Shown here piece by piece: positions 25,462 to 35,260 of a stretch of DNA of 64,000 bases; position 1 is the stretch's first letter; each line of letters opens with the position of its first letter. This stretch comes from Sinorhizobium sp. 6-70 (GTDB lineage Bacteria; Pseudomonadota; Alphaproteobacteria; Rhizobiales; Rhizobiaceae), in contig NZ_JASKLS010000015.1 of the NCBI RefSeq assembly GCF_030124375.1, positions 1 to 64,000 of the forward strand, written 5' to 3'. A program made the position numbers and the translations under genes. The notes under the pieces were generated by a model. It saw nothing but the letters and a program-made list of their open reading frames with translations. It did not search any database and had not been told where the DNA came from.

Positions 25462-26661
25462 CTATTCCGCGGCAACGACGCGGCGGCGACGGCCGATCGT
25501 TGCCTGGGTAACGAGAAAGGCTCCAAGGGCACAGAGCGCGATGCCCGCCACCATCGGCAGCGCGGTGCCGTCGAAAAAAATACTGGTGATGACCATCGCG
25601 ACGGCCGAGGTCACGAAATGCAGCGTTCCCATCAGCGCCGAAGCGGTGCCGGCGATCTCGCCATGATCCTCGAGCGCCAGCACCGACGACGTCGGAATGA
25701 CGAGGCCAAGAACGCCGTAGCCGACGAAGAGGAAGGCCGCCATGACCGGCAACTGATTGATGCCGAGGCTCATGACGACGAACATGCTGATCATGGTCAA
25801 CGCGAACATCGTCACCGCCATCCGCATCAACCGGACGAGCCCGAAACGTTCGCCGAGCCAGCCGGTCGCCTGCGATACCGTGAAGAACGACACGGCGTTG
25901 ATCGAGAAGGCAAGGCTGTATTGCGTCGGCGTCAGGCCGTAATGGTCGATCAGCACGAAGGGCGAGTTTGCGAGATAGACGAGGAAGCTCGAGATGCCGA
26001 GACCGCCGATGAAGGTCAGCGTCAGGAAGTTGCGGTCGCCAAGAAGCAGCCGATAGGCGGCGATCGCGCTGCCGACCGTGCTGTCCGAGCGGTGCTCCTT
26101 CGGCCGGGTCTCCTTGAGCTGCGTCGAAAGCAGCACCAGCCCGACCGCGGCGGCGATCGTCACCGCATAGAAGACGCCGCGCCAGCCGTAGAATTCGATC
26201 ACGGCGCTTCCCGTCAGCGGTGCGAGGATGGGCGAGATGCTGAAGACGAGCATGAGCAACGACATCAGCCGCGCCGCCTGGACGCCGGTGTGCATGTCGC
26301 GCACGACCGCGCGGGGAATGACCATGCCGGCGGCACCGCCGATGCCCTGAAGGAAGCGGAATGCGATGAGGGTTTCGATGTCGCTCGCCACCGCGCAGCC
26401 GATGCTCGCGAGCGCGAAAAGACCGATGCCGAGATAGAGAGGCGCCTTGCGGCCCCAGATGTCCGAAAGCGGTCCGTAGATGAGCTGGAACAGTGCGAAG
26501 GAGATGAAGAAGGAGAGCAGGCTCAGTTGCACGACATTGTTTTCAGCGCCGAGATCCTTGCCGATCGAGGGCAGGGCCGGCAGGTACATGTCGATCGCAA
26601 ACGGCCCGATGGCCGACAAAAGACCGAGAATAATCGCAGTGCGTAAAAATGAGGCCGTCAT
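25462..26661 (-). CDS. Bcr/CflA-family MFS drug efflux transporter
   Basis: 399 aa, 12 predicted helices. Helix 1 and its loop read GLLSAIGPFAIDMYLPALPSIGKDL, the Bcr/CflA signature, and the loop between helices 2 and 3 carries the MFS motif GPLSDIWGRKAPLY. FRFLQGIGGAAGMVIPRAVVRD is motif-B/C-like with the conserved arginine. These proton-driven antiporters export drugs such as chloramphenicol or sulfonamides, or amino-acid derivatives. It is divergent from a TetR regulator whose gap contains a perfect operator-like palindrome. Confidence 0.88.
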   Translation of the reverse strand: MTASFLRTAIILGLLSAIGPFAIDMYLPALPSIGKDLGAENNVVQLSLLSFFISFALFQLIYGPLSDIWGRKAPLYLGIGLFALASIGCAVASDIETLIAFRFLQGIGGAAGMVIPRAVVRDMHTGVQAARLMSLLMLVFSISPILAPLTGSAVIEFYGWRGVFYAVTIAAAVGLVLLSTQLKETRPKEHRSDSTVGSAIAAYRLLLGDRNFLTLTFIGGLGISSFLVYLANSPFVLIDHYGLTPTQYSLAFSINAVSFFTVSQATGWLGERFGLVRLMRMAVTMFALTMISMFVVMSLGINQLPVMAAFLFVGYGVLGLVIPTSSVLALEDHGEIAGTASALMGTLHFVTSAVAMVITSIFFDGTALPMVAGIALCALGAFLVTQATIGRRRRVVAAE

Positions 26662-26831
26662 GATGATGTTCTTTCAGAAACCGCGAAGACAGAGCCGGAT
26701 GCACCTGCCGGCCCATCGCTGTCGCTAAAGGTTGAAACGGAAAAGCGGCCGCCGGACAGGCAGGATGCGGCTTGGGAGGATCGCACTGCCTGCGACTGCT
26801 CGTGTCGAATAATTTGGACACGCGTGTAAAG

Positions 26832-26849
26832 TTAGACACCATTGTCTAA
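26832..26849. promoter_or_regulatory. TetR-type operator candidate
   Basis: TTAGACA-CCAT-TGTCTAA is a perfect 7-bp inverted repeat between the divergent efflux and tetR genes. A second small palindrome, ACACGCGTGT, lies at 26818-26827. Both are placed to repress both promoters. Confidence 0.65.
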
Positions 26850-26876
26850 TTCGTCAACACGTCTTATTTTCAGGGC

Positions 26877-27581
26877 ATGAAAAAACCGAAAGCGCCGCAA
26901 CCGAAGCCGGGCGGCCCCACTCAGAAAGGCCAATGCGCCAAACGCGTCTCGATATTGGACGCCGCTGCCGAAGTCTTTTGCCGGGAAGGTTTTGCCGGCG
27001 CCAGCATCGACGAAATCGCGATGGAAGCCTGCGTCTCGCGCCAGACCGTCTACAACCACTACCGCGAAAAAGAGACGCTGTTCATGGCCGTCGTTCAGGA
27101 CATCCTGGACCGAGCCAATGCCGCGCTGTTCTCGATTCTGGCGACCTTTCCCGACAACGCCGACAATCTCGAAGACGATCTGACCGCCTTTGCCGTCCGG
27201 CTCAACAAGAACTGCGTGTGCAATCACGACGGAAAGTTCATCCGCAAGCTGGTCCAGACGGAGGGCGAGCGTTATCCGCATCTCTTCGAGATCTGGCGCC
27301 AGCAGGGACCGGGCAAGATCGGAACTGCCGTGGCGGCGCTCTTTGCCCGGCTTTCCCATGTCGCGCGGCTCGATATCGACGACTTCGACCTTGCCGCCAA
27401 GCAGTTCCTCGCCTTGGTCAATGCCGATCTGCAGACGAACAGCTTCTTTGGCGGAACGCCGACGGACGGGGAACTCGAGAAGTCTGCGCGGGCGGCCGTG
27501 CGCACCTTCCTGCGCGCCTATGGCAGCCCGGCGGTGCGAGGGGCTGGCGACATCAAAGAACTCCGCCAGGAGACGGCGTAG
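26877..27581 (+). CDS. TetR/AcrR-family transcriptional regulator
   Basis: 234 aa. The N-terminal helix-turn-helix domain is clear (ILDAAAEVFCREGFAGASIDEIAMEACVSRQTVYNHYREKETLF). The C-terminal ligand domain is typical in length and contains a Cys-X-Cys (KNCVCNHDGKFIRKL). It most likely represses the divergent Bcr/CflA pump and itself. The N-terminus is basic and Pro-rich (KKPKAPQPKPGGP), outside the fold. The inducer is unknown. Confidence 0.88.
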   Translation: MKKPKAPQPKPGGPTQKGQCAKRVSILDAAAEVFCREGFAGASIDEIAMEACVSRQTVYNHYREKETLFMAVVQDILDRANAALFSILATFPDNADNLEDDLTAFAVRLNKNCVCNHDGKFIRKLVQTEGERYPHLFEIWRQQGPGKIGTAVAALFARLSHVARLDIDDFDLAAKQFLALVNADLQTNSFFGGTPTDGELEKSARAAVRTFLRAYGSPAVRGAGDIKELRQETA

Positions 27582-27711
27582 AGCAATTCCGGGACGATGG
27601 CATGCCCGATGGAATCTGCAGGGTTCCAGTTCATGACCGGGGTTGCTCTGATCTTGGCCGGTCTCGCCCTGGCGATGCGGGCGCGCAGCTCAAAATGGTT
27701 GAGCTTAACCG

Positions 27712-28920
27712 CTACTGCTGAAGCCAGGCCGCAATCCCGCGTGCTGCCGCCCGTCCCGTGGCAAAGCAGGCTGTGAGCAGATAGCCGCCGGTCGGGGCTT
27801 CCCAATCGAGCATTTCGCCGGCGACGAAAACACCCGGAAGCGCCGTGAGCATATAGTCGTCGTTGACGCTCCTGAAGCTGACGCCGCCTGCCGAGGAAAT
27901 CGCCTCTGCGATCGGCCGCGGCCTTAGAACCGGAATCGGCAAGGCCTTGATCAGGCTGGCGAGATCATGCGGATCGGCCTGAAGGGCCTGAGGCGCCACC
28001 TCCCGCACGAGCGCGGCCTTGACGCCGGCAAGGCCCGCGGCTTTGCGAAGACGGTTGGAGAAACTTGCCTTACCTTGCTGGCGCTCAAAGTCGCGGGCAA
28101 GGCGTTCCGCTGGCCGTCCGGGTACAAGGTCGATGAGCAGCGTGGCTTCGCTGTCGTGCTCCAGCCGGTCGCGCAGGCCCGACGCATGGGCGTAGACGAG
28201 GCTGCCTTCGATGCCATGCCGGGTCACCACGAATTCGCCCGGAAAGACGCCGGCATCGGATGAAGCCGTCACCGATTTCAGCGGTTCGCCGGCGAAACGT
28301 TCGCGAAAGCTTTCACTCCAGGCGACGTCGAAGCCGCAATTGGCGGGCCGAAAATCGCTGACAGCGACACCTGTGTCGCGCAGCAAGGCCAACCAGCCGG
28401 CATCGGATCCGAGCCGCGGCAAGCTCGCCCCGCCAAGCGCCAGCAGGGCGGCGTCGCAATGGACGACTTTCCGCCCCTCCGGGGTCTCGAAGACAAAGCC
28501 CTGATCGTCAAAGCCCAACCAGCGATGACGAGTGAGAAGCCTGGCGCCCTGCGCTTCCAGCCTGCGCAGCCAGGCGCGCAGAAGCGGGGACGCCTTCATG
28601 ACCTTCGGAAAGACACGGCCCGAGGAGCCGACAAAGGTTTCCGTACCGAGCTCGGCCGCCCAATCCCGCACGTCATTCGGCGTGAAGGCGTCAAGCGCGG
28701 GGCGCAATCGATCCGACGCGGAGCCGAAGCGCGTCGAGAAAAGCGCATAATCTTCGGCGTGCGTAATGTTGAGGCCGGATTTTCCCGCGAGCAGGAACTT
28801 GCGCCCGACCGTCGGCATGCCGTCATAGATCGTCACCGAATGGTCAAGGCGGGACAACACGTCTGCCGCCATGAGGCCCGCCGGCCCGCCGCCGATGATC
28901 GCGATCTCTCTTCTCTTCAT
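27712..28920 (-). CDS. FAD-dependent oxidoreductase of the HI0933/BaiN (YhiN) family
   Basis: 402 aa. The N-terminal dinucleotide-binding motif IAIIGGGPAGLMAADVLS binds FAD; GRKFLLAGKSGLNITHAE is the family signature; and the C-terminus ends with FVAGEMLDWEAPTGGYLLTACFATGRAAARG, the second FAD contact typical of this family. These flavoproteins are soluble, and most have no proven reaction. The gene stands alone; its last codons overlap no neighbour. Confidence 0.85.
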   Translation of the reverse strand: MKRREIAIIGGGPAGLMAADVLSRLDHSVTIYDGMPTVGRKFLLAGKSGLNITHAEDYALFSTRFGSASDRLRPALDAFTPNDVRDWAAELGTETFVGSSGRVFPKVMKASPLLRAWLRRLEAQGARLLTRHRWLGFDDQGFVFETPEGRKVVHCDAALLALGGASLPRLGSDAGWLALLRDTGVAVSDFRPANCGFDVAWSESFRERFAGEPLKSVTASSDAGVFPGEFVVTRHGIEGSLVYAHASGLRDRLEHDSEATLLIDLVPGRPAERLARDFERQQGKASFSNRLRKAAGLAGVKAALVREVAPQALQADPHDLASLIKALPIPVLRPRPIAEAISSAGGVSFRSVNDDYMLTALPGVFVAGEMLDWEAPTGGYLLTACFATGRAAARGIAAWLQQ

Positions 28921-29103
28921 CTGCCTGTCTGACGTACGAATCTTCGTGCGCAGTCTTGGCCTCTCCGGGGGCAGGGCGCAAGGGCGTGCGCTCGAGGCGG
29001 TCGACGCCTGTGGGCATGCGGCCGTATCCGGGCCGACTCACCGGTCGGTTCTCCGTCCGCAGTTGCACGAAGGACGCGAAGGGCCGCTTGCTGGCAGGAG
29101 AAA

Positions 29104-29140
29104 CTCGTACGACACCGCGATACGGGCGGTGTCGTACGAG
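29104..29140 (-). terminator. Perfect 15-bp hairpin after the metallo-beta-lactamase gene
   Basis: CTCGTACGACACCGC and GCGGTGTCGTACGAG flank a 7-nt loop, about 60 nt beyond the minus-strand stop codon at 29199, and are followed on that strand by TTTCTCC. It is the strongest terminator-like hairpin in this part. Confidence 0.6.
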
Positions 29141-29198
29141 GTCGACCAGTTGTACGATCCCATGCAGTCGTCTCGTTCGGGCCTAACCCGATAAGCCG

Positions 29199-30116
29199 TC
29201 AGTAGTCCCAGAAAACCGGTACCCAACGAAAGGTGTCGCCGTCGACCGCCACCCGGCCGACGGACGGGAACGGCAGGTGCGTGGCCACCAGCAACGAGCC
29301 GGTCGCCGCCAGCTCCTGCATAAGGCGGACCCGAACGCGGGTCGCTTCCTCGGGGTCGTGTTCGAAACCGTTGTGCCAGTCCGGGTGGTCAAACCCGACC
29401 GCAAACACGGCGTCGCCGGCGAACATCAGCCGGTCGCCGCCGGACGCCACGCGGACCACGCTGTGCCCGGGGGTATGGCCGCCGGTGCGAGAGACGATCA
29501 CACCCGGCGCCACCTCGTACTCGTCCTCGAACTGCCGCAGATGGTTGTGGTACTCTTTCGTGAACCGCTTGGCGGCCGAGCGAAGTGCGTCCGGGAACCC
29601 CGCCGGCATGGAGGTGTGGGAGAAATCGGGCGACTCCCAGAATTTGACCTCGGCGGCCGCCACATGGATCCGCAGGTCCGGACGCAGCCGGTCCTTCACC
29701 CCGTCGACGAGCAGCCCGCCGATGTGGTCCATGTGCATGTGGGTAAGGACCAAGTCGGTCACGGATGCAAGATCGATGCCGGCGGCCTCCAGTCGCTTGA
29801 CCAATTGCCCGGCCCGCGGCAAGTTCAAGTCCGGATCCAACCCTAGCCCGGCGTCGATGAGTATCGTCTGCCCGCCGCTACGCACCAGGACCACGTTCAG
29901 CGCCCAGTCGAAAGCGTCCTGCGGCAGGAACATGTCGTTCAGCCAACCCGCGCGGTCGGCCGCTTCGGCGTTGTGTCCCAACATCTTGGTCGGGAGCGGT
30001 AGCACCCCATCGCTGACCACCAGCACGTCGATCTCGCCGACCCGCACAGCGTAGCGCGACGGAACCAGCTCTTCGGGCGCGCGTCTAGTGGTGTGTGAGG
30101 TGTTGTCCAAGCTCAT
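29199..30116 (-). CDS. Metallo-beta-lactamase-fold hydrolase
   Basis: About 305 aa from the ATG at 30114-30116 (CAGGAGACAAAC upstream); a start 17 codons earlier also has a GGAG. The zinc motif LTHMHMDHIGG (HxHxDH), a later histidine in GGHTPGHS and the aspartate in FAGDAVF give the full MBL metal set. Many such enzymes hydrolyse esters or lactones (some quench AHL signals); the substrate is unknown. Codon use leans to GGC/CGG/GTC and the protein resembles ones common in actinobacteria, so recent transfer is plausible but unproven. It ends in a strong hairpin. Confidence 0.8.
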   Translation of the reverse strand: MSLDNTSHTTRRAPEELVPSRYAVRVGEIDVLVVSDGVLPLPTKMLGHNAEAADRAGWLNDMFLPQDAFDWALNVVLVRSGGQTILIDAGLGLDPDLNLPRAGQLVKRLEAAGIDLASVTDLVLTHMHMDHIGGLLVDGVKDRLRPDLRIHVAAAEVKFWESPDFSHTSMPAGFPDALRSAAKRFTKEYHNHLRQFEDEYEVAPGVIVSRTGGHTPGHSVVRVASGGDRLMFAGDAVFAVGFDHPDWHNGFEHDPEEATRVRVRLMQELAATGSLLVATHLPFPSVGRVAVDGDTFRWVPVFWDY

Positions 30117-30368
30117 GTTTGTCTCCTGCTGACCAATCGTACGGCGTTTCATTTCTGCCTGTGACATGATGCACTCCTGGTTTGCGTGATCGAGGCGTGT
30201 CGTCACGAGCCACGACGGGGACGCTATGTTGAGGCGTGTCGGCGGTCGAGCTACACATGAGGATAGGGCCGCCTGTGGGCGATCGCCTTCATCCGGCTGG
30301 CATCCATTAGGCTACGCCTCCGCGTTAATGAAGCCGCGCCCTGGAGCATCCACTTTCCTGGAATTGCT

Positions 30369-31394
30369 CTACTCAGACGCCTGCGGCAGGGGACCAGTGG
30401 ATTCGCGAAGAATGAGTTCGACCGGCCAGAGCTCGTGAATCTCGGTCGCGGGCCTGCCCGACAGGAGCTGCAGGACGAGGTCGGCGGAACGCGCGCCGGC
30501 GGCGCGCAGCGACGAGCGGGTGGTCGAAAGCGAGGGGACCATGTTGTCGGCGGTGAGATAGGGAAAGACGTCGTCATGGGCGATGACGGAAATGTCCCGG
30601 CCGACCACGAGGCCGAAGGAGCGTACGGCGCGGTAGACGCCGAGCGCTGTCATCATCGAACCCGCAACGAAGGCCGTCGGCCGCGGTGATTGTTCGAGGA
30701 AGGAGCGGGCGAAGCGGAAGCCGAGTTCGTCGGTGAAGTGGCCGTGGGCGACGAGGCGCGGATCGAACGGGATGCCACGTTGTTCAAGGGCTTTGCGATA
30801 GCCCTTGTCGCGATGGAGTGAAAAGGTCAGGCCGGCGCGGCCGTTGATCATCGCGATGCGCCTGTGGCCGAGATCGAGGAGATGCGAGGTTGCGCGCCGG
30901 ATGGCGCCCTCGTTGTCGATGTCGAGCCAGGCGTGCGGGACGTCGGTCTCGGAACGGCCATGGACGAGGAACGGCATTCCCAGCCTGTGCAGGAGCGCGA
31001 TGCGCTTATCGTCGGGCATCGGCGAATGGATGATCACCGCATCGACCCGGCCGCTGGTTGCCAGCCGGCTATAGAGCTGGCTCTCGTCCTTGCCGCCCTG
31101 CTCCGCGATGGGGCTGACGAGAATGTCGATGTCTTCGCTATCCAGTCGCTCGGCCATCCCGCTCATGTATTCCGAGAACTGGAATTCGCCGCTGCGGCCC
31201 ATCACCACGCCGATCGCGCCGGCACGGCCGGTGACGAGGCGCACGGCGTTGACGTTCGGTCGGTAGCCGAGACGCACCGCTTCTTCCGCGACGCGCTTGC
31301 GGGTCTTCTCACTGACCTCGGGATAGCCGCTCAAAGCGCGGCTGACCGTCGTCGGGGACAGGCCCAACTGCTTGGCGAACTCCTTGAGCTTCAT
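30369..31394 (-). CDS. thuR: LacI-family regulator of the thu operon
   Basis: 341 aa from the ATG at 31392-31394. The LacI headpiece reads MKLKEFAKQLGLSPTTVSRALSGYPEVSEKTRKRV, followed by a periplasmic-binding-protein-like sensor domain (AIGVVMG..., HLLDLGHRRIAMINGRAGL). A longer frame runs upstream only through a RIME. It is divergent from thuEFGKAB, the setting of ThuR in Sinorhizobium. It should repress the operon until trehalose or a related disaccharide is present. A candidate operator with a GTGCAC core lies in the gap. Confidence 0.82.
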   Translation of the reverse strand: MKLKEFAKQLGLSPTTVSRALSGYPEVSEKTRKRVAEEAVRLGYRPNVNAVRLVTGRAGAIGVVMGRSGEFQFSEYMSGMAERLDSEDIDILVSPIAEQGGKDESQLYSRLATSGRVDAVIIHSPMPDDKRIALLHRLGMPFLVHGRSETDVPHAWLDIDNEGAIRRATSHLLDLGHRRIAMINGRAGLTFSLHRDKGYRKALEQRGIPFDPRLVAHGHFTDELGFRFARSFLEQSPRPTAFVAGSMMTALGVYRAVRSFGLVVGRDISVIAHDDVFPYLTADNMVPSLSTTRSSLRAAGARSADLVLQLLSGRPATEIHELWPVELILRESTGPLPQASE

Positions 31395-31426
31395 GTGACC
31401 GATCGTATTCCCTGCGCGCCCCCCAA

Positions 31427-31517
31427 CTGCATGGTTTGATCGAAGCCGATCCGAAATCATGCAGCCATTCAACCTGCTGTGGCGACCTTGCGCGTCTGAT
31501 CGAGCACGCGGCGCCGC
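31427..31517 (-). repeat. RIME-like element, copy 7 (diverged, inverted)
   Basis: CTGCATGGTTTGATCGAAGC...GATCCGAAATCATGCAG, then ACCTTGCGCGTCTGATCGAG. It lies between thuR and thuE, 30 bp upstream of the thuR start. Confidence 0.6.
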
Positions 31518-31733
31518 GGCATTTGCGCTGGACTATACGCTGTTCGCCGGCGGTAACAATCCGCTCGTGGCGGAAAGGGGCCGCGGATCAACGAGACGGC
31601 GGGGGCTCGCGGTCGTCCAAATCGTTTTAAATTTCCCACGATTTCCCGCCTGAGCTGGACCCTCCGCGGACTGCCGTGGTCGCGACGATTCACAGGCCTA
31701 ATTTCTGAGTTTATCGTTAAAAAACAATCGAAT

Positions 31734-31747
31734 AAATGTGCACGTTT
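31734..31747. promoter_or_regulatory. Candidate LacI-type operator upstream of thuE
   Basis: AAATGTGCACGTTT is a near-palindrome with a GTGCAC centre, 132 bp upstream of the thuE start. The gap also holds CAGAAG/CTTCTG at 31781-31798. Assignment to ThuR is inference. Confidence 0.35.
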
Positions 31748-31878
31748 CCGTTGCAGCGACGGTCCTGGAACACGCCTTGACAGAAGTTTTGGCTTCTGCC
31801 AGCTTGCTCGGCAGCCAAACCGTTTTCGAATTCAGGGGATGTCACGAAACCGGGGGCGCTTGGAGGAGCTAGAAGAAC

Positions 31879-33144
31879 ATGAAGCCTATCGTAAGGACGC
31901 TGATTTTTTGCGCCGCGATCACGGGTGCTGCCGATCTCGCCGCGGCGGCCGAGATATCGGTGGCGGCCAATTCGACCGGCAAGAACCTGAGCTTTCTGCG
32001 CGAGCAGATCGCCAAGTTCGAAAAGGACACGGGTCACAAGGTCAACCTGGTGACGATGCCGCCCTCGAGCAGTGAGCAGTTCAGCCAGTATCGCCTCTGG
32101 CTCGCGGCCGGGAACAAGGATGTCGACGTCTATCAGACCGACGTCATCTGGGCGCCGCAGCTTGCCGATCAATTCGTCGATCTGACCGAGGCCACGAAGG
32201 ACGTGGCCGGCGCGCACTTCCCCTCGATCGTTCAATCGCAAACCGTCAACGGCAAGCTGGTCGCGCTGCCGTTCTACACCGACGCGCCGGCGCTTTATTA
32301 TCGCAAGGATCTCCTGGACAAATACGGCAAGAAGCCGCCCGAGACCTGGGATGAGCTCGCCGCCACGGCGAAGGAAATCCAGGACAAGGAGCGCGCGGCC
32401 GGCAATCCCGACATCTGGGGCTTTGTCTTCCAGGGCAACGCCTATGAGGGCCTGACCTGCAACGCGCTCGAATGGATCAAGTCCTCCGGCGGCGGCCAGA
32501 TCGTCGAACCCGACGGCACGATCTCCGTCAACAACGAAAAGGCGGCCGCGGCCCTCGAACGGGTCAAGGGTTGGATCGGCACGATCTCTCCCCGTGGCGT
32601 GCTCGCCTATCAGGAGGAGGAGTCGCGCGGCGTCTGGCAGACGGGCAATGCCGTGTTCATGCGCAACTGGCCCTACGCCTATGCGCTCGGAAACGGCGAC
32701 GACAGCGCGGTCAAGGGCAAGTTCGACGTGACGCCGCTGCCGATGGCGACAGGCGGCGATCAACACTCCTCGACGCTCGGCGGATGGAACCTTGCAGTTT
32801 CGAAATATTCGGACGAACAGGAAGCGTCGATCACCTTGGTCAAGTTCCTGACCTCGCCGGAAGTCCAGAAGGCGCGCGCCATCCAGCTGTCGAACCTGCC
32901 GACGATCGCCGCACTCTATGACGACAGGGAGGTCGCCGCCGCGCAGCCCTTCATGCCGAACTGGAAACCGATCTTCGAGAATGCCGTGCCGCGCCCCTCG
33001 GCCGTGGCGAAGGTGAAGTACAACGAGGTTTCCTCCAAGTTCTGGAGCGCCGTTCACAACACGCTCTCGGGCAACGGCACGGCCGCCGAAAACCTCGAGC
33101 TGCTCGAAGTCGACCTGACCGAGCTCCAGGGAGACGGTTGGTAA
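31879..33144 (+). CDS. thuE: Trehalose/maltose-binding protein of an ABC importer
   Basis: 421 aa. A signal peptide (LIFCAAITGAADLAAAAE) is followed by a family-1 solute-binding fold: EISVAANSTGKNLSFLREQIAKFEKDTGHKVNLV, DVYQTDVIWAPQLADQFVDL, LPFYTDAPALYYRKDLLDKYG and the C-terminal GGWNLAVSKYS. It captures alpha-glucosides such as trehalose, maltose or sucrose in the periplasm for ThuFG-ThuK. Start has GGAGGAGC upstream. It is the first gene of the operon and is followed by a hairpin that may raise its mRNA level over the permease genes. Confidence 0.87.
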   Translation: MKPIVRTLIFCAAITGAADLAAAAEISVAANSTGKNLSFLREQIAKFEKDTGHKVNLVTMPPSSSEQFSQYRLWLAAGNKDVDVYQTDVIWAPQLADQFVDLTEATKDVAGAHFPSIVQSQTVNGKLVALPFYTDAPALYYRKDLLDKYGKKPPETWDELAATAKEIQDKERAAGNPDIWGFVFQGNAYEGLTCNALEWIKSSGGGQIVEPDGTISVNNEKAAAALERVKGWIGTISPRGVLAYQEEESRGVWQTGNAVFMRNWPYAYALGNGDDSAVKGKFDVTPLPMATGGDQHSSTLGGWNLAVSKYSDEQEASITLVKFLTSPEVQKARAIQLSNLPTIAALYDDREVAAAQPFMPNWKPIFENAVPRPSAVAKVKYNEVSSKFWSAVHNTLSGNGTAAENLELLEVDLTELQGDGW

Positions 33145-33217
33145 ATCCCACGGTCTCAATGCATGTGGCCCAAAGTTATGAAGCGGTTTTGGGGTAGCGA
33201 CATGCACAAACGAGGAT

Positions 33218-33238
33218 GGCAGCCGCTCGTCGGCTGCC
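33218..33238 (+). promoter_or_regulatory. Intra-operon hairpin between thuE and thuF
   Basis: GGCAGCCG and CGGCTGCC pair perfectly around CTCGT in the 245-bp thuE-thuF gap. This type of structure often protects upstream binding-protein mRNA or partly terminates transcription. Confidence 0.5.
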
Positions 33239-33389
33239 GCCTAAAGCAGCATCGCAGACCCTTCGGAATCCCGAAGAGCATTTCAACCCTTTGAATATGG
33301 TGCGTTCCCCCGATCCCCGAGATCCAGGGAACCATGCAGCAGGTCGAGCGTTCCGCCCAGAGCTGGACGCCAACCAGTGAGCTCGTGTC

Positions 33390-34369
33390 ATGACCGAAGT
33401 TTCTCTCGCGGGGCCGCCGTCTGCGATGGCGGGCAAAAGGATAGGCTCAGACCTTCAGGCGCAGCGTCTCCGTTCGGCCTGGCTTTTCCTGGCGCCGACT
33501 TTCCTGGTGCTGGCGATGGTCGCCGGCTGGCCGCTCGTCCGTACCATCTATTTCAGCTTTACCAACGCCTCGCTGACCAATCTCTCCGCTGCCGAGTTCG
33601 TCGGCCTCCAGAATTATCTCTCCTGGGTCACGCTGAAGAGCGGACGCACGATCTACAGGGGCCTGCTCGCCGACACGGCCTGGTGGAACGCGGTGTGGAA
33701 TACGCTCAGGTTCACGGTGATCTCGGTCAGCATCGAGACGGTGCTGGGCCTGATCGTGGCGCTTGTACTCAATGCACAGTTTCCCGGACGCGGCCTCGTG
33801 CGTGCCGCGATACTCATTCCGTGGGCGATCCCGACCATCGTCTCCGCGAAAATGTGGGCATGGATGCTCAACGACCAGTTCGGCATCCTGAACGACATCC
33901 TGCTTAGCCTCGGTCTGATCAGCCAGAAGATCGCCTGGACCGCGAGTCCCGATACCGCAATGATCGCGGTGCTGATCGTCGATGTCTGGAAGACGACGCC
34001 GTTCATGGCGCTCCTGATCCTCGCCGGCCTGCAGATGGTGCCGGGCGAAATCTACGAGGCCACCAAGATCGACGGCGTCCATCCGGTCAAGGTCTTCTGG
34101 CGCATCACCCTGCCGCTGATACGGCCGGCGCTGATGGTCGCGGTCATCTTCCGCATGCTGGACGCGCTGCGCATCTTCGATCTGATCTACGTGCTGACGC
34201 CGAACAACACGCAAACGAAGACGATGTCGGTGCTCGCCCGCGAGAACCTTTTCGATTTCGACAAGTTTGCCTACGGCGCCGCCGCCTCGACCATGCTGTT
34301 CCTCATCATCGCGGCGATCACCGTGCTCTACATGTGGTTCGGGCGAGTCAATCTGGAAGGCGAACGCTG

Positions 34370-34370
<1 letters not shown>
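33390..34370 (+). CDS. thuF: Trehalose/maltose ABC transporter permease 1
   Basis: 326 aa with six main hydrophobic helices. The MalF-type start (LRSAWLFLAPTFLVLAMVAGWPLVRTIYFSFTNASL) and the EAA loop (EIYEATKIDGVHPVKVFWRITLPLIRPAL) that contacts ThuK are clear. It forms the membrane channel with ThuG. The ATG has only a weak ribosome site; an internal ATG at codon 13 is possible. The last codon overlaps the thuG start (TGATG), showing translational coupling. Confidence 0.87.
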
Positions 34371-35200
<830 letters not shown>

Positions 35201-35252
35201 GCGATGAGGGGACGTGTGAGCGGTTTTCCACCCGCATCCCGCTTGATTTAGG
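35201..35252 (-). repeat. Short rhizobial hairpin repeat, copy 2
   Basis: The reverse complement reads GCGGGATGCGGGTGGAAAAC...CCCCTCATCGCC, the same element as at 22372. It lies inside the thu operon, between thuG and thuK. Confidence 0.55.
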
Positions 35253-35260
35253 AGAAGGAA

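Noticed and set aside
27582..27711. TAGAGCAATTCCGGGA... stretch as another two-hairpin repeat
   Set aside because: Only the first dozen bases resemble the family; too degraded to annotate.
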